Shown here: positions 40,325 to 50,375 of the stretch, piece after piece
Numbering within the stretch: the stretch's first letter is position 1
Layout: the number at the start of each line of letters is the position of its first letter
Assembly: GCF_020531985.1 (NCBI RefSeq)
Contig: NZ_JAJAVQ010000003.1
Location: 643,886-707,885, forward strand
DNA length: 64,000 bases
DNA from: Rheinheimera aquimaris
Lineage (GTDB): Bacteria > Pseudomonadota > Gammaproteobacteria > Enterobacterales > Alteromonadaceae
Direction: 5' to 3'
Notes under the pieces: model-generated
What the model was told of the DNA's origin: nothing
The model's input: only the letters and a program-made list of their open reading frames with translations
Databases searched by the model: none
Made by a program: the position numbers and the translations under genes

Positions 40325-41188
40325 TTAGAGCAAGTAACTTAGGGCAATACCGGCAAACACCAGCATGCCAACGTAATGATTATGCAAAAATGCCGCAAAA
40401 CAGCCCTCGCGGCTGCGTCTGGCAATCCTATGCTGATATACGAAGCAGCCAGCACTTAAGGCTAAACTCAGATAAAATACCGGGTGCAGCTCTGCCAGTA
40501 CGCCAACCAACAGCAATAACACTAAGCTGGCAAATTGCAGCAAAGCAATAATGGGCAAGGCATAACGGCCAAATAAAATGGCGGTAGATTTAATGCCTAC
40601 TTTCAAATCATCCGGCCGGTCTACCAGCGCATAATAGGTATCGTAAGCCACTGTCCAAAGCAAATTAGCAAAATACAACAGCCATAATATTGATGGCAGC
40701 TGTAGTTGAATGGCCATAAACGCCATCGGCATGCCCCAGCTAAACGCTGCGCCCAGCACCACCTGTGGTAACTGGGTATAGCGTTTCATAAAGGGGTAAA
40801 CCGACGCCAGCACCAGCGCGACTAATGACAGCAACACCGTTTGCCAGTTTAAAAACAGCAGCAGACTGGCACTTAACAACAGCAACAGCACAAACAACTG
40901 CAGGGCTTCTGTGCCACTAACAGCCCCACTGGCAAGCGGCCGGTGTTTAGTGCGCTCAACAGCGCCATCCCAATGCCTGTCAGCGTAGTCATTAATCACA
41001 CAACCGGCCGCCCGCATCAGCACAACGCCGGCAGTAAATACCAACAATAAGTGCAGTGGTGGTACACCCTCAGCCGCCAGCCACAGCGCCCACCAGGTTG
41101 GCCACAACAGTAAGTAGGTACCTATCGGTTTTTCCAGCCGCATAAGCTGCAGATAGTAACGCCAGTGTGCGTGTTTCAGTGCCAGCAT
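40325..41188 (-). CDS. ubiA: 4-hydroxybenzoate octaprenyltransferase
   Basis: 287 residues, about eight transmembrane helices. Both Asp-rich motifs of the family are present: [23 protein letters not shown] (about 64-86) and [20 protein letters not shown] (about 185-204). It attaches the polyprenyl chain to 4-hydroxybenzoate in ubiquinone synthesis at the inner membrane. Its ATG overlaps the ubiC stop by one base (TGATG), so the two are translated together. Confidence 0.95.
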   Translation of the reverse strand: MLALKHAHWRYYLQLMRLEKPIGTYLLLWPTWWALWLAAEGVPPLHLLLVFTAGVVLMRAAGCVINDYADRHWDGAVERTKHRPLASGAVSGTEALQLFVLLLLLSASLLLFLNWQTVLLSLVALVLASVYPFMKRYTQLPQVVLGAAFSWGMPMAFMAIQLQLPSILWLLYFANLLWTVAYDTYYALVDRPDDLKVGIKSTAILFGRYALPIIALLQFASLVLLLLVGVLAELHPVFYLSLALSAGCFVYQHRIARRSREGCFAAFLHNHYVGMLVFAGIALSYLL

Positions 41189-41712
41189 CAGGCAAACGCC
41201 TTAAGCTCAGCCATCGCCGGCAAAAAAGCCTCGGCGACCAGCAGCGGTAAATCATTCAGCCTGAACACAGAACGGCGGGTATAACATAGTGCGCTGCCAG
41301 CGTCAGGCAATGTCAGTTGTAACTGCGTTACCTCAATACTGCCGCGCTGCAAACCGCTTTGCTGAAAGATGTAATCGCCTAAGGGTCGCTCCCCCATATC
41401 CGCCAGAGGCCGTAAAGCGTTAACCGTTTTTTCAGGCAACCAGCTCTGGCCATAAACACAGGGTTTATCATCACACCAGAGGATCACTTCGCGCAGTTGC
41501 GCCTGCAAGGTGTTGGGCAATAACGGCTGCAGAAATACCGGCAAGGCTGTGCGCTGCTCATTTAATACCTGAACACGAAAATGGCCACAGTGACGCTTTA
41601 ACCTTGCGGTCAGAGAAGCCGGCTCAAGGATCCAGGGCGCCAGCTCTGATGGTAACGAACAGTTTTGAGCCTGATGCCAGTCTGTATCAAGCGAAATAAC
41701 AGGAATACTCAC
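41188..41712 (-). CDS. ubiC: Chorismate lyase
   Basis: 174 residues from a GTG start ([13 protein letters not shown]). The frame stays open to 41880, but the extra 56 residues are unlike UbiC and would run close to the divergent gene. The family landmarks are [56 protein letters not shown] and RRSVFRL, with the Arg and Glu of the active site in place. It makes 4-hydroxybenzoate and pyruvate from chorismate. The precise start is the least certain part. Confidence 0.88.
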   Translation of the reverse strand: MSIPVISLDTDWHQAQNCSLPSELAPWILEPASLTARLKRHCGHFRVQVLNEQRTALPVFLQPLLPNTLQAQLREVILWCDDKPCVYGQSWLPEKTVNALRPLADMGERPLGDYIFQQSGLQRGSIEVTQLQLTLPDAGSALCYTRRSVFRLNDLPLLVAEAFLPAMAELKAFA

Positions 41713-41891
41713 AACGAAAATTCTGCCTGCAGGGAGTCTGGCGGCATCATAACAAGTTACGGCCGGATTTTCAGCAGCAATCCGCTGAGAAAAACGGCTT
41801 ACTGCAGAGCACGTTAGCTGGTAAAATAGCAGCCATAACGCTATGGTTAGTGTCCTTGCTGGCCTATTTTTACCAACCAAAAGTGATAGTT

Positions 41892-42302
41892 ATGATAAAA
41901 CGCCTGCTGCTTCCGCTATTGTTGTCTGCCCCGTTATTACTGGTCTCCACGCATACAACTGCGCAGGACCAGCCTAAGGAAGTAGTGTATTACGGCTTCG
42001 ACCCGGATATTGTTACCAACTATATTTCCGGCAACCGCCGCAGCCTTGGCTATATCCGGGTAACCGTAGAGCTGATGCTGGAAGACAAAGCGTTTCTGCC
42101 TGCGATAGAACATCATGAACCGCTGATCCTAGACATCATTATCGGCATTTTTACCAAACAGCCGGAAGACAAAATCAAATCGCTGACTGGTCGCGAAGAA
42201 ATCCGCCTGGCAATTCTGGAAAAGCTGCAACAAACGATGAAAAAAGAAGCCGGCGAAACCATGATCCGCGATATTCTGTTTACCAAATACCTGTATCAGT
42301 GA
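41892..42302 (+). CDS. FliL-like exported or membrane-anchored protein
   Basis: 136 residues from MIKRLLLPLLLSAPLLLV, a signal or anchor sequence, then a single domain (DIVTNYISGNRRSLGYIRVTVELML, HHEPLILDIIIGIFTKQPEDKIKSLTGREEIRLAILEKLQQTMKKEAG, FTKYLYQ) that matches the FliL periplasmic domain. It is not beside flagellar genes, so it is probably a stand-alone FliL paralogue, a type often seen next to ubiC in this group. Its end overlaps that of glpG by 7 bases (convergent). Confidence 0.82.
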   Translation: MIKRLLLPLLLSAPLLLVSTHTTAQDQPKEVVYYGFDPDIVTNYISGNRRSLGYIRVTVELMLEDKAFLPAIEHHEPLILDIIIGIFTKQPEDKIKSLTGREEIRLAILEKLQQTMKKEAGETMIRDILFTKYLYQ

Positions 42303-43129
42303 GACGCCGGTATACTGCGTGCGCTCTGGTGACGCAACAGCCACGCCCAGAGCAAACCGGTAACTAATCCGCCTAAATGTGCCCAGTTCGCCATACTGAC
42401 CCACAACAGGTCAAAAAAGCCCAGCAGCAACCATAACAACATAAAGCCAGCCAGGCCATTGCTGATATGCAAACCTTGCCCAGGATTTAACCGCCCCGCC
42501 AGCCAGAAATAACCAAACAGGCCATACACTACACCGGACAAGCCGCCAAAATGCGGACCCACAATAAAATACTGTGCCGCGTTCGACACCAACGCCACGG
42601 TCAAGGCAATATTCAACAACAGAACACTGCCAAGGCGCTGCTCAAGCTGACGACCGAGATACAGCCACCAGGCCAGATTAAACACCAGATGAGTCAGTGA
42701 GAAATGCATTAACATCGGGCTGAACCAGCGCCATAACTGCGCGGGCTCTGTCAGTTGCAGTGCCGCACTGCTACTGCGCCAGTCCAGTTGTTGCCAGACA
42801 TATACCAGCAAACACAGTAGTAAAATCACACAGGTAAACGGCGCCTGCTGCCACCACTGCAGTATATTCATTTGTGGCAAAGCGGCAGAGCTTTCGGTTG
42901 CCGCCGGTTGGCTCAGTTGCCAGGCCGCCGCCTGATAACGCGGATGCTCCGGCTGCTGAACAAAGCGGCCAAATTCCTGCTCAATAGCGCCAAGCTGCTC
43001 GGTATCGCCATAAAGTTCGGCAAAATCAGGCCGCTGCACCACAGCACTGACATTCAGCCCCTGCGCCGCACAGTAGCCGGCAAACAGCTGCGCCGCCTGC
43101 GCTGAATTAAGTTCGGCAAACTTATGCAC
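42296..43129 (-). CDS. glpG: Rhomboid intramembrane protease GlpG
   Basis: 277 residues: an N-terminal cytoplasmic domain (about 1-75), then six transmembrane helices. Catalytic Ser198 is in GLSGVVYG and catalytic His251 in [11 protein letters not shown]; the [14 protein letters not shown] loop region fits the family. It cleaves membrane protein segments. The start overlaps the glpE end by 8 bases. Confidence 0.94.
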   Translation of the reverse strand: MHKFAELNSAQAAQLFAGYCAAQGLNVSAVVQRPDFAELYGDTEQLGAIEQEFGRFVQQPEHPRYQAAAWQLSQPAATESSAALPQMNILQWWQQAPFTCVILLLCLLVYVWQQLDWRSSSAALQLTEPAQLWRWFSPMLMHFSLTHLVFNLAWWLYLGRQLEQRLGSVLLLNIALTVALVSNAAQYFIVGPHFGGLSGVVYGLFGYFWLAGRLNPGQGLHISNGLAGFMLLWLLLGFFDLLWVSMANWAHLGGLVTGLLWAWLLRHQSARSIPASH

Positions 43130-43448
43130 TGTCGCCGCTCACAAAAGGCAGCTGAGTACGCCAGCTTTCAAAGCCGCCATCCATGCTGTATACCTGCTCA
43201 AACCCTTGCTGTACCAGATACTGTGCTGCGCCCTGGCTTGAGTTGCCGTGATAGCATACGACAACCACCGGCTGGTCAAATTCGAACTGCTGCATAAAGC
43301 TATTCAGGCTGCCGTTGGTAAGATGGTAGGCACCATCAATGTGTCCGGCGGCAAAACTGCCCTCATCACGGATATCAGCAATCACGACCTTGTTATCGGC
43401 CAGCAACTTAGCGGTATCTGCTACGGAAATATGTTGAAAATCACTCAT
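43122..43448 (-). CDS. glpE: Thiosulfate sulfurtransferase GlpE (single-domain rhodanese)
   Basis: 108 residues. Catalytic Cys65 sits in the loop CYHGNSS, at the same position as in E. coli Glp[22 protein letters not shown] and [10 protein letters not shown] complete the rhodanese pattern. It transfers sulfane sulfur to cyanide or thiols in the cytoplasm. Coupled to glpG as in E. coli. Confidence 0.93.
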   Translation of the reverse strand: MSDFQHISVADTAKLLADNKVVIADIRDEGSFAAGHIDGAYHLTNGSLNSFMQQFEFDQPVVVVCYHGNSSQGAAQYLVQQGFEQVYSMDGGFESWRTQLPFVSGDSA

Positions 43449-43622
43449 ACAAACCTCGTTTAATGCTGCAGGCTATGATACCTCAGCACGCGGGAATTAC
43501 CAGCCGGACCATACAGCCTTCAGGCCAGCGTACTTTAGTGTGAGTTCAGCGAATAAACGCTGGACAGTGTTTAAACTATTGTTAACAATGACAACCAAAT
43601 ATATCGTTTTGTCGGAGCTACT

Positions 43623-44213
43623 ATGACCAGCCTGATTATTCTGGCTATTCTTGTTGTACTTGTATTCTGGGTTATCAGCATTTTTAACCAATTGGTTAAA
43701 CTGAAAAACCGCTTTCAGAATGCCTTTGCGCAAATAGAAGTGCAGCTGAAACGTCGTTACGATCTGATCCCGAACCTGGTAGAAACCGCTAAAGCCTACA
43801 TGGCACACGAGCGCGACACACTGGAGGCGGTGATTAGCGCACGTAACGCCGCACTGGCCGGTCTGAAAGTGGCGGCAAACAACCCGGGCGATGCAGGTGC
43901 TATCAGCCAGCTGGCCGGTGCCGAAAGCGCGCTGCAAAGCGCCATGAGCCGGATGAATGTGGTGATGGAAGCGTACCCTGACTTAAAAGCGAATCAGAAC
44001 ATGATGCAATTGTCAGAGGAGCTTACCAGTACTGAAAACCGGGTTGCCTTTGCGCGTCAAGCGTTTAATGATGCGGTAACAGACTACAACAGCTATAAGC
44101 AAAGTTTCCCACCGGTCATTTTCGCTGCCAGTTTTGGCCACGCCGCCGATGCCAAACTGCTGGAGTTTTCCGACAGTGCGGCCATTCAGGCGGCACCCAA
44201 AGTCAGTTTCTGA
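43623..44213 (+). CDS. LemA family protein
   Basis: 196 residues: N-terminal transmembrane helix (about 3-22), then the LemA helical bundle with FNQLVKLKNRFQNAFAQIEVQLKRRYDLIPNLVETAKAYM and NRVAFARQAFNDAVTDYN, ending in the usual FPPVIFAASFG segment. GGAG precedes the ATG. It forms a pair with the M48 peptidase 10 bases downstream, a common arrangement. Confidence 0.92.
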   Translation: MTSLIILAILVVLVFWVISIFNQLVKLKNRFQNAFAQIEVQLKRRYDLIPNLVETAKAYMAHERDTLEAVISARNAALAGLKVAANNPGDAGAISQLAGAESALQSAMSRMNVVMEAYPDLKANQNMMQLSEELTSTENRVAFARQAFNDAVTDYNSYKQSFPPVIFAASFGHAADAKLLEFSDSAAIQAAPKVSF

Positions 44214-44223
44214 TTAACACCAG

Positions 44224-46068
44224 ATGAGCAGTAACTTCTTCTCGCAGCAGGATTTGGCCCGGCGCAACACCCGCATTCTGGTGCTGTTGTTTTCACTGGC
44301 GGTACTGTTGTTGTTACTGCTGACTAACGTTATCGCCTTAATCAGCCTGGGTTTTGTTGACCCGCAACAGCTGTCCGGCCCCTGGCATTGGCAAGCCCTG
44401 CCCTGGGACCTTGTTGTTGCGGTCAGCGCAGTCGTACTCAGTGCGGTGGGTATTGCAGTACTGATAAAATGGCTGCAATTACGTGCCGGTGGCAAAGTGG
44501 TGGCCGAATCCCTCGGTGGAGTCAGACTATCACCCGACAGCCAAGATCCACTGCAGCGTAGGCTGCTAAACGTTGTTGAAGAAATGGCGTTAGCTGCCAA
44601 CACCCCTGTACCACCGGTTTACCTGCTACCAGAGACGGGTATCAATGCGTTTGCTGCAGGCTACAGCCCATCAGATGCGGTGATAGGTGTTACTCAGGGC
44701 TGTATTGAGCAATTAAACCGCGATGAATTACAAGGTGTGGTCGCGCATGAATTCAGCCATATTCTGAACGGTGATATGCGGATGAATATCCGCCTGATTG
44801 CGATACTAAACGGTATACTGTTTCTTGGCCATATCGGCTATTACATACTGCGCGGCAGCCGGGGCAGTAGCGCCGTGCGCATCGGTTCAGGCCGCTCCGG
44901 CAACAATAAAAACAGCGGCGGCGGTATTTTATTGCTGGCACTGGGGCTGGTCATCGTCGGATATCTTGGCTCGTTTTTCGGTAACTTAATCAAAGCCGCC
45001 GTCAGCCGCCAGCGTGAATTTTTGGCCGATGCCAGTGCCGTGCAATTTACCCGCAACCCGCGCGGTATCGCCGGTGCGCTAAAAGTTATTGGCAGCCATA
45101 GCCAGCGCAGTAAAGTCGGCAACAGCAATGCTGATGAAAACAGTCACTTGTTTTTTGCTGAAGCCATTAGCCGCTGGGCAGCTATTTTCGCCACCCACCC
45201 ACCTTTAGCCACCCGAATTAAACGGCTTGAGCCACACTGGAACGGCAAGTTCCCTACCCCACGCACAGCTCAGTCAGTCACAGATACGGCAGAGCAGCCT
45301 GATACCGGCTCTAAAACGACTGGCACTACAGAGCGCTTGCAACAGGCATTGCCATTGTTACTGCTACACAGCAGCCGCCAGAGTGAACCTGCAATTGCGC
45401 TGATTTGCTGTCTGTTATTACGCCAACACGACGACACCCGTACGCGGCAACTGCACCTGATCAAAGAAATGGGCTCAGCAGCGCTGCTGCAACAGGTTGA
45501 TCAGCTATGCGACAGTGTCGACAACCTTAATGCTCTACAGCAAGTGCAATTACTACAACGGGTAATGCCGGCACTAAAAACTCTGTCGGAGCAACGTTTT
45601 GTCCAGTTTCAGCAGCTTATTCATGCTCTGCGTGATGCCACTGCCACGCCCGGCCTTACGCAGTGGCTATGTTGCCAGTTTGTTGAACACAGCGTAGCAG
45701 TGCATTATCAGACAAGCCGGATCACCCATCGCCATTCCAACCAGAACCTGGCACAACAGGCTGCGGCTGTCAGCGCCCTGCTGGCATTAGTGAGCAGTGC
45801 CGCCGGCGACGATAAGGCACAGCAACAAGCCTGGTATTCTGCGTTGCAACAATTACCTTTCGCTGCAGCGACAGAACGGCCCGATGTAAACTTTACGGTG
45901 CTGACACAGCAACTGCCGCAGCTTCTGGCGCTGGCGCCGCTGCAAAAGCAGCAATTGTGGCAAGCAATTGATGCCTGCGTGCGTGCCGATAATCTGCTGC
46001 AAATTCCTGAGCAGGCGCTACTGCTTGCGCTGGCGCTGCTATTAGAAATTCCATATCAACCTGAATGA
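44224..46068 (+). CDS. M48 family membrane zinc metallopeptidase with long C-terminal region
   Basis: 614 residues. Two transmembrane helices at the N-terminus (about 18-42 and 60-82), zinc motif HEFSH at 175-179, two further helices around 190-255, and the third ligand Glu265 in QREFLADASAVQFTR. A helical, Gln/Leu-rich C-terminal region of about 270 residues follows. This is an HtpX-like peptidase paired with LemA and probably acts on membrane proteins. The long tail is characteristic of LemA-linked members. Confidence 0.9.
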   Translation: MSSNFFSQQDLARRNTRILVLLFSLAVLLLLLLTNVIALISLGFVDPQQLSGPWHWQALPWDLVVAVSAVVLSAVGIAVLIKWLQLRAGGKVVAESLGGVRLSPDSQDPLQRRLLNVVEEMALAANTPVPPVYLLPETGINAFAAGYSPSDAVIGVTQGCIEQLNRDELQGVVAHEFSHILNGDMRMNIRLIAILNGILFLGHIGYYILRGSRGSSAVRIGSGRSGNNKNSGGGILLLALGLVIVGYLGSFFGNLIKAAVSRQREFLADASAVQFTRNPRGIAGALKVIGSHSQRSKVGNSNADENSHLFFAEAISRWAAIFATHPPLATRIKRLEPHWNGKFPTPRTAQSVTDTAEQPDTGSKTTGTTERLQQALPLLLLHSSRQSEPAIALICCLLLRQHDDTRTRQLHLIKEMGSAALLQQVDQLCDSVDNLNALQQVQLLQRVMPALKTLSEQRFVQFQQLIHALRDATATPGLTQWLCCQFVEHSVAVHYQTSRITHRHSNQNLAQQAAAVSALLALVSSAAGDDKAQQQAWYSALQQLPFAAATERPDVNFTVLTQQLPQLLALAPLQKQQLWQAIDACVRADNLLQIPEQALLLALALLLEIPYQPE

Positions 46069-46181
46069 TAACCGGTAATATTGTTTACCTGACGATAATC
46101 TGCAGAAGCTGCCCTTTGACGCTTTAGCATCGGTGGAATTTCAGGTAGAATTAGCGCCCATTTTTTCAGCAGGAAAACGTC

Positions 46182-46646
46182 ATGACTGATAATCGCTTGT
46201 TTCTGATGTACGATACATCGTTTGACGAAATGGATGCTGAAGGCAGCCCTGGTTTTGGTTATGTGCTGGTATTTAACAGCGAGGATGCCGAACAGTTTCA
46301 GCCAGGTGAGAACCCTAGCTGCCCTGCAGTGTCGATGCTGTTCACCGATCATGCTGATGGTAGTATCAGTGGTGATTTGCTGGGGTGGGCACATCTGGAC
46401 GCCGACATTTTTCAGCAGTTCCCGCTTGGCCATTTTCTGTCGCTGATGGAGCAGGCAGCGCAGGTTGCCATTAATGCTTATCGTCAGGTCAGCCAGGTGC
46501 CGGACCGCCTGATAGCGCAACATCTGGACGATGAAGAGTTAATCCAGTTTGATGTGCAATTCAATGATTTACAGCTCAATGAACAGCAAAATGAGCAACA
46601 GCTTGCGCAGCAACTGATGTCTGGCCGGCCCTATCTGGATTCATAA
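46182..46646 (+). CDS. Conserved hypothetical protein
   Basis: 154 residues, acidic and soluble, with no signal or membrane segment. The N-terminus (MTDNRLFLMYDTSFDEMDAE) and middle (GYVLVFNSEDAEQFQPGE) look like a compact alpha/beta domain; the C-terminus is Gln/Asn-rich (NDLQLNEQQNEQQLAQQ). AGGAAAACGTC precedes the ATG. No family recognised and neighbours give no hint. Confidence 0.7.
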   Translation: MTDNRLFLMYDTSFDEMDAEGSPGFGYVLVFNSEDAEQFQPGENPSCPAVSMLFTDHADGSISGDLLGWAHLDADIFQQFPLGHFLSLMEQAAQVAINAYRQVSQVPDRLIAQHLDDEELIQFDVQFNDLQLNEQQNEQQLAQQLMSGRPYLDS

Positions 46647-46751
46647 CCGGCGCTTGGCTGGCCATTTTATTCAGTAAAACTGTTTTACTTTTCACGCTGG
46701 CGCCCTTTACTATTAGCGGGCAGTTGTGCAGTTTATTCCGGAGATAGCCTT

Positions 46752-47624
46752 ATGGCGCAGGCCATTGACATGTCAGCAATAGAACAGGCGCTTAATGGTT
46801 TCACCATTCCGCCACAGCCGGAAATTCTGCAGCATATCCAACAGCAGCTTGATGCCCCTCAGCCCAATATTAAACGCATCGCCGCGTTAATTAATCTCGA
46901 TATCGGCATTGCCGGTTTTACCCTGAAAGTCGTTAATTCAGCGTTTTTTGGTCTGCGGCAAAAAATTACCTCGGTTGAACACGCGTGCAAGTTTCTTGGT
47001 GTGAACCGGGTATTGAAACTGGTACGCAGCGTATTGCTGCGCTTCACGCTGGCCGAAGGCCGCGATGACAAGTTCAGTTTAAAGTTATGGTCAAGCGCGC
47101 TGCAAACAGCCAATATTGCGATGACACTGGCGAAGCACTTTAACTTTGCACAAGCGGTGCAGGATGACTGTTACAGCCTGGGCCTGTTTCATAACGCCGG
47201 TATCGCGCTAATTCACCAGCAGGCGCCAAACTACGAGCAGATCATGCAGCAGGGCTTACTGGCACAGTATGGTTACAGCGAAATTGAAGAGCAGCATTTT
47301 CAAACCTGTCATGAAGTGCTCGGCTACCTGATTGCCGAGTCGTGGGGCTTAACCGCCGAGTTATGCAATGTTATTGCCTATCACCACAGCCCGGCCTTAA
47401 TGCTGGAGTCTGACAGCGATGCAGAAAAACAGCTGTTTGCGTTGCTGAAACTGGCCGAGCATTTCAGCGGCGAAAGCCGTCAGCTGTTTGAGCTGAGCCT
47501 GGATCCGGAGTGGGAGCAACATAAAAGCGCCATTCTGGAAGTGCTGGACATTGAGCCTTTGCAGCTGCCAGAGCTGGCCGAGCTGTTACATCGCCAACAA
47601 ATCAGTACCATATACTCTGTCTGA
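46752..47624 (+). CDS. HDOD domain protein
   Basis: 290 residues. The HDOD pattern is present: [15 protein letters not shown] near the start, [21 protein letters not shown], then a degenerate HD-like region ([22 protein letters not shown]). These proteins act as non-enzymatic signalling or chemotaxis-linked adaptors. Followed 2 bases later by the DUF2256 gene. Confidence 0.88.
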   Translation: MAQAIDMSAIEQALNGFTIPPQPEILQHIQQQLDAPQPNIKRIAALINLDIGIAGFTLKVVNSAFFGLRQKITSVEHACKFLGVNRVLKLVRSVLLRFTLAEGRDDKFSLKLWSSALQTANIAMTLAKHFNFAQAVQDDCYSLGLFHNAGIALIHQQAPNYEQIMQQGLLAQYGYSEIEEQHFQTCHEVLGYLIAESWGLTAELCNVIAYHHSPALMLESDSDAEKQLFALLKLAEHFSGESRQLFELSLDPEWEQHKSAILEVLDIEPLQLPELAELLHRQQISTIYSV

Positions 47625-47626
47625 TC

Positions 47627-47770
47627 ATGGCACACCAAAAGCTACATTTGCCGGAAAAACGCTGTCCGGTATGTGGTCTGATGTTTAGCTGGCGGAAAAA
47701 ATGGCAACGCAACTGGCACAGCGTGCTGTACTGCTCTGAGCGCTGCCGCCGCAATAAAAACGCTGAGTAA
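47627..47770 (+). CDS. Small DUF2256 zinc-finger protein (47 residues)
   Basis: Very short gene. It begins [17 protein letters not shown] and contains a Cys pair (CPVC), the tryptophan-rich [11 protein letters not shown] and a second pair (CSERC), with a basic tail RRNKNAE. This is the DUF2256 layout almost position for position. The four Cys probably bind one zinc. It lies 2 bases after the HDOD gene and 7 before dusC, so it is likely co-transcribed with both. Function unknown. Confidence 0.9.
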   Translation: MAHQKLHLPEKRCPVCGLMFSWRKKWQRNWHSVLYCSERCRRNKNAE

Positions 47771-47777
47771 CTCCCGG

Positions 47778-48731
47778 ATGAAAATTATTCTGGCACCGAT
47801 GGAAGGTGTCGTCGATCACTTGATGCGCGATATGCTAACCCGGATTGGCGGTTACGATTTATGTATTACCGAATTTGTCCGGGTGGTGGATCAAAAGCTG
47901 CCGGCACGGGTGTTTACCCGCATTTGCCCCGAACTGTTAAACGCCGGAAAAACACCGGCAGGCACGCCGGTACGGGTACAGCTCCTTGGACAGGAACCAC
48001 ACTGGCTGGCTGAAAATGCTGTACGCGCCGTTGAGCTTGGCTCGCCGGGCGTCGACTTAAACTTTGGCTGTCCGGCTAAAGCGGTCAATAAAAGCCGCGG
48101 CGGCGCCGTATTACTAAAAGAAACCGAGCAGCTGTACCGTATTGTTAAAGCGGTGCGTGACGCTGTGCCCGCTGATGTCGCGGTGAGCGCCAAAATCCGT
48201 CTCGGTTACGATGATACCAGCCTGACACTCGACAACGCAGCGGCCATTGCCGCCGCCGGTGCCAGCATGCTGACCGTGCATGCCAGAACCAAGAGTGATG
48301 GCTACCGCCCACCGGCATACTGGCCGTGGATCGCTAAAATTAAGCAACAGGTTAATATTCCACTTATTGCCAATGGTGAAATCTGGACTGCAGCTGACGC
48401 CGTGCTGTGCCAGCAGCAGTCAGATTGCACTGACATTATGCTGGGCCGCGGCGCACTGGCGATGCCCAACCTGGCACAAACGATACGATCAGCTAGCGCG
48501 GTAATGCCATGGGCACAGGTGCTTGAGCTGCTGATGCAGTATTCGGAGTTTGAGATAACTGGCGACAAAGGCCAGTACTACGCTAACCGGATCAAACAAT
48601 GGTTCAGTTACCTGAAGCTGCAGTACCCACAAGCGGCAGAGCTATTCCAGCAACTGCGTATACTGCGGAAAAGCCCGGACATACTGCAGACATTGCAGCT
48701 GGCGCTGGATAACAGCCAACCGCACGCTTAG
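47778..48731 (+). CDS. dusC: tRNA-dihydrouridine(16) synthase DusC
   Basis: 317 residues. N-terminal APMEGVVDHLMRDML, catalytic Cys98 in LNFGCPAKAVNKSRGGAVLL, FMN-binding VSAKIRLGYDD, LTVHARTKSDGY and MLGRGALAMPNL. The flavoenzyme reduces U16 in tRNA. The VNKSRGG variant after the Cys is typical of DusC as opposed to DusA or DusB. Confidence 0.93.
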   Translation: MKIILAPMEGVVDHLMRDMLTRIGGYDLCITEFVRVVDQKLPARVFTRICPELLNAGKTPAGTPVRVQLLGQEPHWLAENAVRAVELGSPGVDLNFGCPAKAVNKSRGGAVLLKETEQLYRIVKAVRDAVPADVAVSAKIRLGYDDTSLTLDNAAAIAAAGASMLTVHARTKSDGYRPPAYWPWIAKIKQQVNIPLIANGEIWTAADAVLCQQQSDCTDIMLGRGALAMPNLAQTIRSASAVMPWAQVLELLMQYSEFEITGDKGQYYANRIKQWFSYLKLQYPQAAELFQQLRILRKSPDILQTLQLALDNSQPHA

Positions 48732-48903
48732 TTAACAGCGTGAGCAAACTTCGTCAGGCTTCACATCACGTTTGAAAATCTAAAACAATTTATGCCAGCT
48801 ATGGAAATAACCGGCAAAAATGCCAGACATCACCGGCACTAATCCAATAAGTTGAAAAATAAAGACTATACTCCTCAAACAGTTATAAAAAGGAGTAAAG
48901 GAT

Positions 48904-50031
48904 ATGCCGGTAAAGGTTGCTGTGCTGATGGAGCGCAGACCAAACGAAAAACGTGTCGCCATGGTGCCTGCCGTGGCCGATAAACTGGCAAAGCTTGGCT
49001 GCACGATCAGCATGCTAAGCGGCGCCGGCCTTGGCAGCAAACTACCTGATGATGCTTACAAAGGCGTTGAGATTGCCGGCACGGAGCAACATTTACTGGC
49101 CGATGCCGACATCGTATTGTCGGTACAACCGCCCACTGCAGATGACATCCGCCTGATGCGCAAAGGCAGCATACTGCTGAGTTTTATTTATCCGCATAAA
49201 GAGCCTGAGCTTACCCGGCTATTGCGCGATCAGCAGATCACCTGCTTTGCGATGGAGCAGGTACCACGCATCAGCCGGGCGCAGGCGATGGATGCTTTGT
49301 CTTCGCAGGCAGCACTGGCTGGTTACTATGCAGCGCTGTTAGGCGCCACTCAACTGTCACGCATTTTACCGATGATGACCACCGCCGTTGGCTCTATCCG
49401 CCCAGCCCGCTGTCTGGTGATGGGCTTAGGTGTCGCCGGCTTGCAGGCATTGGCTACGGCGCGGCGGCTTGGTGCCATCACCGAAGGCTATGATGTGCGG
49501 CCGGAAACCAAAGAGCAGGCAGAATCCTTAGGCGCTAAATTTGTCGACACCGGCGTAGATGCCCGCGGCGAAGGCGGCTATGCCCGCGAACTGACGCAGG
49601 AGGAGAAAGACAAAATTGCCGCTGTGGTGACCAAACATATTCAGCAAGCCGATATTGTTATTACCACTGCAGCCATTCCGGGTCGGCCATCGCCAAAACT
49701 GATCAGCAAACAGCAGGTCGATGGCATGAAACTCGGTGCCGTTATTATAGACCTGGCTGCAGAAGGCGGTGGCAACTGCGAATACAGTGTACCGGGCGAA
49801 ACCATCAGCCAGGGTCAAATCACTATTGCTGCACCATTAAATGTGCCATCTATGCTGGCGGAGCATGCCTCAGAGTTGTATGCGAAAAACCTGCTGAATT
49901 TACTGCAGCTTTTTGTCAGCGACGGCGAGATCAAGCCGGACTGGGACGATGAAGTGCTGGCAAAAACGCTGCTGACACATAACGGCGAAATTAAACCCGC
50001 AGCAGTGAAAACTGCGCTGGAACAACAATAA
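48904..50031 (+). CDS. pntA: NAD(P) transhydrogenase subunit alpha, part 1
   Basis: 375 residues: the NAD(H)-binding domain I only (MPVKVAVLMERRPNEKRVAMVP, AMEQVPRISRAQAMDALSSQA, VMGLGVAGLQALATARRLGA, IDLAAEGGGNCEYS). The membrane helices that end E. coli PntA are in a separate downstream gene, so this is the split PntAA type. GGAGTAAAGGAT precedes the ATG. First gene of pntAA-AB-B. Confidence 0.94.
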   Translation: MPVKVAVLMERRPNEKRVAMVPAVADKLAKLGCTISMLSGAGLGSKLPDDAYKGVEIAGTEQHLLADADIVLSVQPPTADDIRLMRKGSILLSFIYPHKEPELTRLLRDQQITCFAMEQVPRISRAQAMDALSSQAALAGYYAALLGATQLSRILPMMTTAVGSIRPARCLVMGLGVAGLQALATARRLGAITEGYDVRPETKEQAESLGAKFVDTGVDARGEGGYARELTQEEKDKIAAVVTKHIQQADIVITTAAIPGRPSPKLISKQQVDGMKLGAVIIDLAAEGGGNCEYSVPGETISQGQITIAAPLNVPSMLAEHASELYAKNLLNLLQLFVSDGEIKPDWDDEVLAKTLLTHNGEIKPAAVKTALEQQ

Positions 50032-50057
50032 TATTGCTACCGATTTGGGGGATAGTC

Positions 50058-50372
50058 ATGGATTACACCACTACTGTACTGACCGGCTTTGTCGCGCTGT
50101 ATATCTTTATGCTGGCCACCTTTACCGGCTTTGAAATCATCGGCCGGGTACCAGCCATTTTGCACACTCCGCTGATGTCCGGTTCCAACTTTATTCACGG
50201 TATTGTCGTCGTCGGCGCGCTGTGGGCATTACTCAACGCCACCTCAGTGCCGGAGCAAATTATCGGCTTTGTTGGTGTATTGCTCGGTGCTGGCAACGCT
50301 GCCGGCGGCTATGTTGTTACCGAGCGGATGCTGCAGATGTTTAAACCTTCAAACAAAAGCAATAAGGAGTAA
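50058..50372 (+). CDS. NAD(P) transhydrogenase subunit alpha, part 2 (membrane)
   Basis: 104 residues from MDYTTTVLTGFVALYIFML; GGGGG lies 6 bases before the ATG, better than an upstream TTG in frame. Three transmembrane helices, with GFEIIGRVPAILHTPLMSGSNFIHGI, which matches the alpha-subunit membrane part (PntAB). Conducts protons with PntB. It lies 26 bases after pntAA and 3 before pntB. Confidence 0.93.
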   Translation: MDYTTTVLTGFVALYIFMLATFTGFEIIGRVPAILHTPLMSGSNFIHGIVVVGALWALLNATSVPEQIIGFVGVLLGAGNAAGGYVVTERMLQMFKPSNKSNKE

Positions 50373-50375
50373 CGG

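Noticed and set aside
41713..41880. N-terminal extension of ubiC by 56 residues
   Set aside because: Would make UbiC much longer than its family; the extension does not resemble it.
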